64,000 nucleotides of DNA from the NCBI GenBank assembly GCA_019510435.1, contig JAEKKJ010000021.1, positions 1 through 64,000 on the forward strand, written 5' to 3'. Origin of the DNA: Caulobacterales bacterium. Its GTDB lineage: Bacteria > Pseudomonadota > Alphaproteobacteria > Caulobacterales > Caulobacteraceae. This document shows positions 39,091 through 47,104 of this stretch, one piece after another (within the stretch, counting starts at the first letter, position 1; the number at the start of each line of letters is the position of its first letter). The notes beneath the pieces were generated by a model that saw nothing but the letters and a program-made list of their open reading frames with translations, was not told the origin of the DNA and did not search any database. Both the position numbers and the translations under genes were made by a program.

Positions 39091-40041
39091 ATGGCGGCCG
39101 CCCGCCCGTTCCGCTCCGCCGGTATGGTTCTGGCCCTCGCGCTGGGCCTGGCGGCGTGCGGCAAGGGCCAGGGCGCCGACACCCCGCCCGAGCGCGGCGA
39201 CGTGGCGGTGGCCAAGGTGGACGGCCGCACCGTCTGGGCCTCCGACGTCAAGCGCGAGGCGATCGCCCAGGGCCTGATCGGCGAGGGCGAGCCCCTGGAC
39301 CGCTCGTCCGACCTCTTCCGCCAGATGATGGAGGAGGTGGTGGACCAGAAGCTGCTGGCGGCCGAGGCGGTGCGCCGCAAGCTGGACAAGGACCCGGCCG
39401 CCCAGCGCCGCCTCGCCGCGGCCCACGACCGGGTGCTGGGCGACCTGGTGGTCGAGGCCACGGTCGCCGATGCGGTGACCGAGAAGAATATCCGCGACCT
39501 CTATGACGAGCAGCAGAAGCTGGCCAAGCGCAGCCAGGAGATCCGCGCCCGCCAGATCGTGGTGGCGACGGCCGCCGAGGCCGAGCAGGTCAAGAAGCTG
39601 CTGGCCGCCGGCGCCTCCTTCGAGGCCCTGGCCATGGAGCGCTCGCGCGACGCCGCCACGCGCTTCAACGGCGGCGACCTCGGCTACTTCACCGCCGATG
39701 TCATGCCCGAGGCCTATGACGCCGCCCTGAAGGGCGCGAAGGTCGGCCAGGTGGTGGGGCCGGTCCCGGTGCAGGGCGGCTTTGCGGTGGTGCGCGTCGA
39801 CGACGTGCGCGAGGAGCAGCCCACGCCGATCGAGGCGGCGCGGCCGCAGATCGTGCGCTTCCTGACCTACGACCGCATCCGCGACCTTTTGGAAAAGCTG
39901 CGCGCCAAGGCCAAGGTCGAGACCCTGGTCAAGCCCGAGCCGGGCGCGCCCAAGCCGGTCCCGCCCGCCGATGCGCCCCGCACCCCCGCGCCGCCGCCGA
40001 CCGCCGTCCCAACCCCGCCGATCAAGGGAACCTCGAAATGA
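39091..40041 (+). CDS. PpiC-type peptidylprolyl isomerase lipoprotein
   Basis: A 316-residue protein. A lipoprotein signal with a lipobox (LALGLAACGKG) makes it membrane-anchored. A SurA-like N-terminal helical part is followed by a PpiC rotamase domain (IRARQIVVATAAEAEQV through GDLGYFTADVMPEAYDAA). The C-terminus is Pro-rich. It probably helps fold exported proteins, fitting its position near secA. ATG 39091 starts the signal. The stop overlaps the argJ start (ATGA). Confidence 0.9.
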   Translation: MAAARPFRSAGMVLALALGLAACGKGQGADTPPERGDVAVAKVDGRTVWASDVKREAIAQGLIGEGEPLDRSSDLFRQMMEEVVDQKLLAAEAVRRKLDKDPAAQRRLAAAHDRVLGDLVVEATVADAVTEKNIRDLYDEQQKLAKRSQEIRARQIVVATAAEAEQVKKLLAAGASFEALAMERSRDAATRFNGGDLGYFTADVMPEAYDAALKGAKVGQVVGPVPVQGGFAVVRVDDVREEQPTPIEAARPQIVRFLTYDRIRDLLEKLRAKAKVETLVKPEPGAPKPVPPADAPRTPAPPPTAVPTPPIKGTSK

Positions 40042-41468
40042 GCCGTCCGCCCAAGCCGCCGGCCAAGTCGCCGAAGCCCGTCGAGGTGGTGGGCCACACC
40101 CTTGAGCGCGCCTTCGACCCCCTGACCAGCGCCCTGAAGCGCGCCGCCCTCAAGCGGGCCGACAAGACCTCGCGCGCCTTCGACGACCGCACGGCCAAGG
40201 ACGCGCCGCCGCCCGCCGCCGGCAAGGTCGCCGCCATGCCCGTCTCGCCGCTGGCGGTGCCGTTCCCGCGCATGCCGCCGATCCCGGGCCTGCTGATGGC
40301 CACCGGCCGCGCCGGCTTCTACAAGCAGGAGCGCGACGACCTCCTGGTGATGAGCTTTCCGGAGGGCGCCAGCTGCGCCGGCGTCTTCACCCGCCACGGC
40401 GTCGGCTCGGCGCCGGTGGACTGGTGCCGTCGTCACCTGACCGCCAGCAAGGGCGAGGGCGTGCGCGCCCTGGTGGTCAACGCCGGCTGCGCCAACTCCT
40501 TCACCGGTCGGCCCGGCGCGGACGCTGTCCGCCGCGTCGCCTCCGCCACCGCCAAGCGCTTCGACTGCCGCCAGCGCGACGTGATGGTGGCCTCCACCGG
40601 CGTCATCGGCGTCCTGCTGGACGACGCCAAGATCGCCGTGCGCCTGCCGGAGCTGGAGCACCGCCTGGCCGCCGACGGCTGGGGCGGCGCCGCACGGGCG
40701 ATCATGACCACCGACACCTTCCCCAAGGGCTCGTACGCCGAGGCGAAGATCGACGGGGTGACGGTGCGGATCGGCGGGATCTGCAAGGGCTCGGGCATGA
40801 TCGCGCCCGACATGGCCACCATGCTGGCCTTCGTGGTCACCGACGCGGCCATCGCGCCGGGCGCGCTGCAGGCCCTGGTCAACCTCTACACCCGCAACAC
40901 CTTCAACGCGGTCACGGTGGACGGCGACCGCTCCACCAACGACACCCTGATGCTGTTCGCCACCGGCCAGTCCGGCGCGCCGCGGATCAGCCGCGCCGGC
41001 GACCGCCGCCTGGCCGACTTCCGCGACAAGCTGGAGCAGGTGCTGCTGGACCTCGCCCACCAGCTGGTGCGCGACGGGGAGGGGGCGACCAAGTTCATCA
41101 AGATCACCGTCACCGGCGCCGAGACCGCCGCCTCCGCCCGCAAGATCGCCCGCTCGGTGGCCGAGAGCCCCCTGGTCAAGACCGCCTTCGCCGGCGAGGA
41201 CGCCAACTGGGGCCGCATCGTCATGGCGGTGGGCAAGGCCGACGAGCCGGTGGACCGCGAGTCCATGAGCGTGAAGTTCGGCCCCTACTGGGCGGCCCAG
41301 GACGGCCTGATCTCCAAGAGCTACGACGAAGGCAAGATGAGCGCCTACATGAAGCGCCAGGAGCTGGAGGTCTCGATCGACGTCGGCATGGGCCGCGCCA
41401 GCTCCACCGTCTGGACCTGCGACCTCACCAAACGCTACGTCGAGATCAACGGGGATTATCGGAGCTGA
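40038..41468 (+). CDS. argJ: Bifunctional ornithine acetyltransferase/N-acetylglutamate synthase
   Basis: A 476-residue enzyme of the cyclic arginine pathway; it moves acetyl from N-acetylornithine to glutamate. The self-cleavage nucleophile is Thr261 in PDMATMLAF. Other signatures are VVNAGCANSFTG and VDGDRSTNDT. Family members are usually about 400-410 residues; here ~65 Pro/Ala/Lys-rich residues precede the conserved start. ATG 40038 overlaps the PpiC stop by 4 nt. An internal ATG at 40236 would give a normal-length protein. Coupling with ppiC favours the long form. Confidence 0.95.
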   Translation: MSRPPKPPAKSPKPVEVVGHTLERAFDPLTSALKRAALKRADKTSRAFDDRTAKDAPPPAAGKVAAMPVSPLAVPFPRMPPIPGLLMATGRAGFYKQERDDLLVMSFPEGASCAGVFTRHGVGSAPVDWCRRHLTASKGEGVRALVVNAGCANSFTGRPGADAVRRVASATAKRFDCRQRDVMVASTGVIGVLLDDAKIAVRLPELEHRLAADGWGGAARAIMTTDTFPKGSYAEAKIDGVTVRIGGICKGSGMIAPDMATMLAFVVTDAAIAPGALQALVNLYTRNTFNAVTVDGDRSTNDTLMLFATGQSGAPRISRAGDRRLADFRDKLEQVLLDLAHQLVRDGEGATKFIKITVTGAETAASARKIARSVAESPLVKTAFAGEDANWGRIVMAVGKADEPVDRESMSVKFGPYWAAQDGLISKSYDEGKMSAYMKRQELEVSIDVGMGRASSTVWTCDLTKRYVEINGDYRS

Positions 41469-41485
41469 CGAACAGCGGAAGCCCT

Positions 41486-41691
41486 GTTCCTTTCCCACGA
41501 AGTGGGAGAGGGGGCCCGCTCGCCGAAGCCGGCTCCGCCGGCTGTAGAGCGCGTGGGGGAGAGGGCAAGCCACATCCACTGAGCCAGCGAGGGCCGGTCG
41601 AAGCGCCCTGCCGGCCGCATGCCCTCTCCACCAATCGCTCTTCGCTTCGCTCGGCGATCGGTCCCCCTCTCCCACGTCGTGGGAGAGGAAC
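41486..41691. repeat. Family B palindromic element, copy 2 (inverted)
   Basis: A 206-bp element whose reverse complement matches the copy at 26318-26524 along its length. Ends are 32-bp inverted repeats with a few differences. Flanking bases AGCCCT/AGGGCT extend the symmetry by 6 bp. It fills the gap between convergent argJ and the methyltransferase at 41700. Confidence 0.9.
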
Positions 41692-41699
41692 AGGGCTGC

Positions 41700-42647
41700 C
41701 TATGCCCGCCGCCGCACGCGGTCGACGGCGGCGCGGAGCGGGGCGGTGAGCTTCCACGTGGTCGAATTCTCGATCGCTGCGGCCCGCGCGGTCGCCACCT
41801 CCGCCTTGGCCAGCAGCACCGCGGCGTCGTCCGAACCGGCCCCGGGGGCCTCTTGCGGGAGGTCGAGGCGCTGGACGCTGGCCAGGAACGCCGTGCGCTG
41901 CGCGTCCGCCGGCATCGCTTCAGGCAGTCGACGCAGGGCCAGCAGGAACTCGCCGGGCGCCAGCTCCAGCGCGGCGATCTCATAGGGCAACAGGCCCAGG
42001 CGGCTGGCGAGGTCCAGGGCCTCGAGCGCGCTCCGCGGCGTGAAGACCCAGCAGTGCACGTCGATATAGGCCTGCGTCTCCAGCGCCTGCCGGCACACCG
42101 CCAGGGCGCCCTGGGCCCGCTCGGTCCTGGCGGCCTCGTCCAGACTCTGCGGCCCGTCCAGCAGCCGCATCTCGTACACGTGGTTGAAGATCTGCCGCAG
42201 GTCGGGCCGGCGCAGGCGGCGAAGATGGGCGTCGACGAATTCGCCGCTGGCGCTCGTGGGCCGCAGCACATCGAAGGTGTGGCGCTTGTCGGGAACGATG
42301 AACAGGCCGAGGCCGCCGTCCACGAGGACAGTCGCGATCTCCCCCAGCCAGCCGAAGACGTCCGGGACGTGCTCGATCACATGGCTGGCGATCAGGTAGT
42401 CGTAGGCGCGCTGGCCGCCCACGCAGTCGAAGAGGCTCTGGTCGCCCCAGACGTGGTCCACCTCGACGATCTCATCGGGGTCGACGTCGGCGGCGCCGTA
42501 CCAGGCGGCCAGCTCGCTGCGCGGCGCGCGGTCGATGTACTCGACCGGACCCATGGCGCGCGTCACGATCGGGCGGTTCAGCGGGCCGATCTCCAGCCCC
42601 CGCTGACGCGCCACATCGACCAGCGACAACAGTCTTGCACGCGACAT
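41700..42647 (-). CDS. SAM-dependent methyltransferase of a glycan-type cluster
   Basis: A 315-residue protein. The N-terminal motif GLEIGPLNRPIV replaces the classical DxGxG loop. IASHVIEHVPD is a typical methyltransferase post-II motif. The C-terminal STTWKLTAPLRAAVDRVRRR is often seen on proteins of polysaccharide clusters. ATG 42647 is used although no good Shine-Dalgarno is seen; GTG and TTG codons lie just upstream. It is next to a GT2 glycosyltransferase on the same strand, which suggests shared work on surface glycan. Confidence 0.85.
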   Translation of the reverse strand: MSRARLLSLVDVARQRGLEIGPLNRPIVTRAMGPVEYIDRAPRSELAAWYGAADVDPDEIVEVDHVWGDQSLFDCVGGQRAYDYLIASHVIEHVPDVFGWLGEIATVLVDGGLGLFIVPDKRHTFDVLRPTSASGEFVDAHLRRLRRPDLRQIFNHVYEMRLLDGPQSLDEAARTERAQGALAVCRQALETQAYIDVHCWVFTPRSALEALDLASRLGLLPYEIAALELAPGEFLLALRRLPEAMPADAQRTAFLASVQRLDLPQEAPGAGSDDAAVLLAKAEVATARAAAIENSTTWKLTAPLRAAVDRVRRRA

Positions 42648-42717
42648 GCGAACGCTCACCAACTGACAACGTCAGATGGTATCGGGCGACGCGCGCCGGA
42701 GCAATCGCCTGCGGTCG

Positions 42718-44625
42718 CTAGCTTCGCCGCCCCTCCGTCAGCCACGGCCGCCGCAGCTCCGGCGGATAGGCGAGGCGGAAGTCGGTGTGCATGCGGTCGA
42801 AGTTGGGGCCGTAGAACGGGTCGTGCGCCAGGGTCGCCGGCCACCGCTGGCGCATGGTGGCGATCTCGGCGTTGAAGCGGCCCTGCGCCTCGGGGGCCAT
42901 GTCCGAGCCGCGGCTGGCGGACTCGTGGTGCACCAGCTGGGCGAACGGCGTCCAGACGATGTCGTAGCCCAGCGCGCGGATCTTCAGGCAGAGGTCGACG
43001 TCGTTGAACGCCACCTTCAGCCGGTCCTCGTCCAGCCCGCCCGCCTGCTCGAACACCGAGCGCCGCAGCGCCAGGCATGCGCCGGTCACGGCCGAGACGT
43101 TGCGGGTCATGGCGAGGTGGCCGAAGTAGCCGGGGTCGTGCTCGCCGGCGCCGGGCCCCCAGTGCGCCGCCACGCCCCCCACGCCCACCACCACGCCGGC
43201 GTGCTGCACGGTGCGATCCGGGTAGAGCAGCTTGGCGCCCGCCGCCCCGACATTGGGCCGCACGGCGTGCGACACCAGCTCGGCCAGCCAGCCGCGGTCC
43301 TCCATGCTGATGTCGTTGTTCAGCAGGACCAGGATCTCGCCCGTCGCCTCGGCCGCGGCGCGGTTGTTGAGGGCCGAGTAGTTGAAGGGCCCGGGCGCCT
43401 GCAGGATGCGCACCCGCGGATCCTGCGCCAGCCGCGCGAACAGGTCCCGGGTCTGCGGCTCGACGCTGCCGTTGTCGACGATCAGCAGTTCGAGGTCAGG
43501 ATAGTCCGTGCCGCTCAGCACCCCGTCGGCGCAGGCCGACAGCAGGTCGGCGCGGTCGCGGGTCGGCACGATGAGCGAGACCTTGGGCGCCGGATCGGGC
43601 AGAGGCCGGCGCACGCGCAGCCAGCCGGGCATGGTGGGAAGGTTCTCCACCTCGCAGCCGTCCTGGCCGGTCCGCGCCAGGTGTTCGGCCACCGCCCGCC
43701 GGGCTGCGTCGGCGCACCGGGCCATCTGGCTCTCGGAGAACGAGGCGGTCTGGCCGCCCTGGCGCCAGTGGTAGAGCACCCAGGGGATGTGGTGGATGCG
43801 CTCGGGCGCGGTCTGCTCCGACACCCGCAGGGTCAGGTCGTAGTCCTGGCTGCCCTCAAACCCCACGCGCAGGCCGCCCACGGCCTCGATCAGGCTGCGC
43901 CGATAGACACCCAGGTGGCTGACCATGTTCTGGCCCCGCACCAGCTCCGGGTTCCAGTCGCTCTTGAAATAGGGCTCGAAGCGCAGGCCCCGGTCGTCGA
44001 TCTTGTCCTCGTCCGAATAGACGATGTCGGCGTCGGGATGCTGATCGAGGACGGCGGCCACCTCATAGAGGGCGCGCTCGGGCAGCAGGTCGTCGTGGTC
44101 CATCAGGGCCACGAACTCACCCTGGGCCAGGGTCAGGGCCGAGTTGGTGGCCGCGCAGATGTGGCCGTTCTCGGCGCGCCGCACGATCTTGATCCGAGGA
44201 TCGCGGCGGGCGCAGCGCGACAGCAGCCGCCAGACCGCCTCGCCCGGCGAGGCGTCGTCGGCGATGCACAGCTCCCAGTGCGGGTAGAGCTGGGCGCGGA
44301 CGGACTCGATGGCCGCCTTCAGGAGCTTGGGCGAGGTGGCATAGACCGGCATCACCACCGAAATCAGCGGCGGGCTTTGCATGCGGCCGATGTGCTCGCG
44401 GATGGCGTGGCGATCGGCGGCGGTCAGCACATCGTAGCGCTGGGCCCAGGCCTCATAGCCGGTGGGCGCAACGATCGGGGTCTCGAGGACCGAGCGGATG
44501 AAGCGCGAGCCCCAGCGCGTCTCGACCAGCCGCTCGGCGCCCGCGTGGACCACGCGGTGGACGGTGCGGTTCTGGCGCACGAGGCGCAGGGCGTGGGCCG
44601 CGAGGGCGCGGAGGGGCGAAGGCAT
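42718..44625 (-). CDS. Glycosyltransferase family 2 with two GT-A domains
   Basis: A 635-residue protein. An N-terminal helical region (about 1-85) precedes a first GT2 domain (PPLISVVMPVYATSPKLL; ALMDHDDLLP and YSDEDKID as DxD-type motifs). A second GT2 domain starts near residue 365 (KVSLIVPTRDRADLL, LLIVDNGSV, LLNNDISM). Such double GT2 proteins build rhamnan or other O-antigen and capsule chains. It lies 70 nt upstream of the methyltransferase in the same direction. The sugar is unknown. Confidence 0.9.
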   Translation of the reverse strand: MPSPLRALAAHALRLVRQNRTVHRVVHAGAERLVETRWGSRFIRSVLETPIVAPTGYEAWAQRYDVLTAADRHAIREHIGRMQSPPLISVVMPVYATSPKLLKAAIESVRAQLYPHWELCIADDASPGEAVWRLLSRCARRDPRIKIVRRAENGHICAATNSALTLAQGEFVALMDHDDLLPERALYEVAAVLDQHPDADIVYSDEDKIDDRGLRFEPYFKSDWNPELVRGQNMVSHLGVYRRSLIEAVGGLRVGFEGSQDYDLTLRVSEQTAPERIHHIPWVLYHWRQGGQTASFSESQMARCADAARRAVAEHLARTGQDGCEVENLPTMPGWLRVRRPLPDPAPKVSLIVPTRDRADLLSACADGVLSGTDYPDLELLIVDNGSVEPQTRDLFARLAQDPRVRILQAPGPFNYSALNNRAAAEATGEILVLLNNDISMEDRGWLAELVSHAVRPNVGAAGAKLLYPDRTVQHAGVVVGVGGVAAHWGPGAGEHDPGYFGHLAMTRNVSAVTGACLALRRSVFEQAGGLDEDRLKVAFNDVDLCLKIRALGYDIVWTPFAQLVHHESASRGSDMAPEAQGRFNAEIATMRQRWPATLAHDPFYGPNFDRMHTDFRLAYPPELRRPWLTEGRRS

Positions 44626-44689
44626 ACCGTCGGGCAGGCGAAGTGGGAGGGGGCCTGCAAATCAATGCGGGCCGCCCTCCATAGCGGGT

Positions 44690-46129
44690 CTAGCGGTTAG
44701 ACCAAACCCCGCTGCTGCCGCCCGACGAGCGGCCACCGCCGCCATTGCCGCCACCATTGCGGCCGGCGCCGCCGCCGCCGCCGCCACGACGCGGGCCCTT
44801 GAACGCCGGCTTGGCGTCGCCCTGGGCCGGACGGCCCTCGGCGCGGCCTTCCGAGCGGCCCGGCGGCTTGGCGCCGGCGTGGTTGCGGTTGCGCTTGGCC
44901 TGGTGCTGGCCGCGGTGGGGCTGCGAGCCGCGGGTGTCCGGGCGCTCGGGCTTGCCGCCGACGTCCGGCATGGCCGCGGTGGCCGCGCCCAGGTGGCGGT
45001 CGTTGCGGCGATCGAAGGACGGGATCCGCTGGCGCGTCACCTTCTCGATGTCCTTCAAGAGGTTGCGCTCGTCGTCGGCGCAGAACGCCACGGCCGAGCC
45101 GTCGGCCCCGGCGCGGGCGGTGCGCCCGATCCGGTGGACATAGCTCTCCGGCACGTTCGGCAGCTCGTACTGCACCACGTGGCTGACGGAATCGATGTCG
45201 ATGCCGCGGGCGGCGATGTCGGTGGCCACCAGGGCGCGGACCTTGCCGGCCTTGAACTCGGCGAGGGCGCGCTCGCGCTGGCCCTGGCTCTTGTCGCCGT
45301 GGATCGAGGCGGCCTCGACGCCGGCCTGCTCCAGCCCGCGCGCCACGCGGTCGGCGCCGCGCTTGGTGCGGGTGAAGACGATCACGCGCTTGAAGCCGCC
45401 GTCGTCGAACAGCTCGGCCAACAGGGCCCGCTTACGCTGCTGCTCGACGAACAGCACGCGCTGGTTCACGCGGTCCACCGTGGTCGCCTGCGGCGTCACG
45501 GCGACCTTCACCGGGTTGGGATTGAGGATCTCGCCCGACAGCTTCTCGATCTCGCTCGGCATGGTCGCCGAGAAGAACAGGTTCTGCCGCTGGCGGGGCA
45601 GGAACTTCACGATCTTCCGGATCGGGACGATGAAGCCCATGTCCAGCATCTGGTCGGCCTCGTCCAGCACCAGGATCTCGACGCCGTCGAGGGTGATGGA
45701 CTTCTCGCCCAGGTGGTCCAGCAGGCGGCCGGGGGTGGCCACCAGCACGTCCACGCCGGGCGCCAGGGCGCGCATCTGGCCGCCGTACTTCACGCCGCCG
45801 AAGACGACGGCGACGGTGACGCCCATGTGCTTGCCATAGGTCTTGAAGCTCTCGCCGATCTGGGTGGCGAGCTCACGGGTGGGGGCCAGGACCAGCACGC
45901 GGGCGCTGCGGCGCGGTGCGGGCTGCTTGTTCTCCGCCAGGCGGTGCAGGATCGGCAGGGCGAAGGCGGCGGTCTTGCCGGTGCCGGTCTGGGCGATGCC
46001 CAAGAGGTCCTTGCCCGACAGCACGCCCGGGATCGCCTGGGCCTGGATCGGGGTCGGGTTGACGTAGCCCTCGTCGGCCAGCGCCTTGAGCAGCGGCTTG
46101 GCCAGGCCAAGGTCGGTAAATTGGGTCAA
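44690..46129 (-). CDS. DEAD-box RNA helicase, RhlE-like
   Basis: A 479-residue ATP-dependent RNA helicase. Motifs: Q motif TPIQAQAIPG, Walker A AQTGTGKTAAF (near 46-56), APTRELA, DEADQMLDMGF, SATMP, and HRIGRTARAG. The C-terminal ~110 residues are disordered and rich in Gly, Arg, Asn and Pro, as in RhlE for RNA contact. The start is a TTG at 46129, since the conserved protein begins there and no ATG or GTG is available. It has a role in rRNA or mRNA processing, often cold-linked. Confidence 0.93.
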   Translation of the reverse strand: MTQFTDLGLAKPLLKALADEGYVNPTPIQAQAIPGVLSGKDLLGIAQTGTGKTAAFALPILHRLAENKQPAPRRSARVLVLAPTRELATQIGESFKTYGKHMGVTVAVVFGGVKYGGQMRALAPGVDVLVATPGRLLDHLGEKSITLDGVEILVLDEADQMLDMGFIVPIRKIVKFLPRQRQNLFFSATMPSEIEKLSGEILNPNPVKVAVTPQATTVDRVNQRVLFVEQQRKRALLAELFDDGGFKRVIVFTRTKRGADRVARGLEQAGVEAASIHGDKSQGQRERALAEFKAGKVRALVATDIAARGIDIDSVSHVVQYELPNVPESYVHRIGRTARAGADGSAVAFCADDERNLLKDIEKVTRQRIPSFDRRNDRHLGAATAAMPDVGGKPERPDTRGSQPHRGQHQAKRNRNHAGAKPPGRSEGRAEGRPAQGDAKPAFKGPRRGGGGGGAGRNGGGNGGGGRSSGGSSGVWSNR

Positions 46130-46596
46130 ACAGAATTCTTTCGCGTATGCGCCGAGCGCGCCCAGTCGGAACCTTCCGAGGGCGCGGAGCGCGGGTCTTT
46201 GGGGAAGCGCCCCGCGTGATGGGCGATCTATGAGAACATCTCACTGCGCTCGACAGGCTGAGCCCCTCGAAAAGGACCCCACGCGGCTGGAGCGTCGCTA
46301 GCACCTCTGATGAGGCGCAGGCCGCACATCGGCGCTCCCGGCGTCAATGTCAACCCACGCGGTCGGAATAGGCGGCGCTGTGGCGGATGGGCCGCAGGGG
46401 GTGAGTGCGGCCGCGACGCCCCCTCCACCGCTTCGCGGTCCCCCTCCCCGCACGCGGGGGAGGAACTGGGTCCTTGTTCCTCCCCCGTGCCAACGGGGGA
46501 GGGGGACCCCGAAGGGGTGGAGGGGGCGCTGGGGCGAGCTAGGGCGAGCTGGATCCTCCCATTGCCTTCCCGCCGCGCGCGAGAGACTAACCCCCC
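46130..46596. other. Intergenic region with family C repeat
   Basis: 467 bp lie between the divergent helicase and mutT genes. The right part holds a family C palindrome (46415-46532). The left part should contain the helicase promoter, but I find no clear match. Open frames crossing it are low-complexity shadows. Confidence 0.6.
46415..46532. repeat. Family C pyrimidine-rich palindromic element, copy 1
   Basis: Two arms beginning GCCCCCTCCACC are inverted around a centre near ACTGGGTCCTTG. Each arm contains a hairpin of the CTCCCC...GGGGAG type. Related elements lie at 52139, 54211, 56385 and 62682. Confidence 0.8.
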
Positions 46597-47001
46597 ATGA
46601 CCAAGCCCATGCTCCTCGTCGCCGCCGCCGCGCTCGTCGACGCCGATGGGCGGGTGCTGATCTGCCAGCGGCCGGAGGGCAAGCAGCTGGCGGGCCTGTG
46701 GGAATTTCCCGGCGGCAAGGTGGAGCCCGGCGAGACGCCCGAGGCCTGCCTGATCCGCGAGCTGGAGGAGGAGCTGGGGATCGTGGTGTCCCGCGCCTGC
46801 CTGGCGCCCTTCGTCTTCGCCAGCCACGCGTACGAGGGCTTCCACCTCTTGATGCCGCTCTACCTGGTCCGCCGCTGGGAAGGGCTGGTGCAGAACCGCG
46901 AGCACAAGGCCCTGGCCTGGGTGCGGCCGGCCCAGATGGACGCCTATCCGATGCCCCCGGCCGACGGCCCGCTGGTGGCCTGGCTGCGCGACCTGATCTG
47001 A
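46597..47001 (+). CDS. mutT: NUDIX hydrolase, 8-oxo-dGTP diphosphatase MutT-like
   Basis: A 134-residue NUDIX protein. The Nudix box GGKVEPGETPEACLIRELEEE (residues 40-60) is intact. LLVAAAALVDADGRVLICQR and LAGLWEFPGG match MutT. It should remove oxidised dGTP from the nucleotide pool. The ATG at 46597 starts the fold. It is divergent from the helicase. Confidence 0.93.
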   Translation: MTKPMLLVAAAALVDADGRVLICQRPEGKQLAGLWEFPGGKVEPGETPEACLIRELEEELGIVVSRACLAPFVFASHAYEGFHLLMPLYLVRRWEGLVQNREHKALAWVRPAQMDAYPMPPADGPLVAWLRDLI

Positions 47002-47104
47002 GGTCAGCGGCGCCGCATTTCTCTACAAGAACACGGTTTTGCGTCGTGACCTTCAGGCTGCGCTGTGGCTTGATGCCTAAAATCCGCGCAGACGGACGCC
47101 CGCA

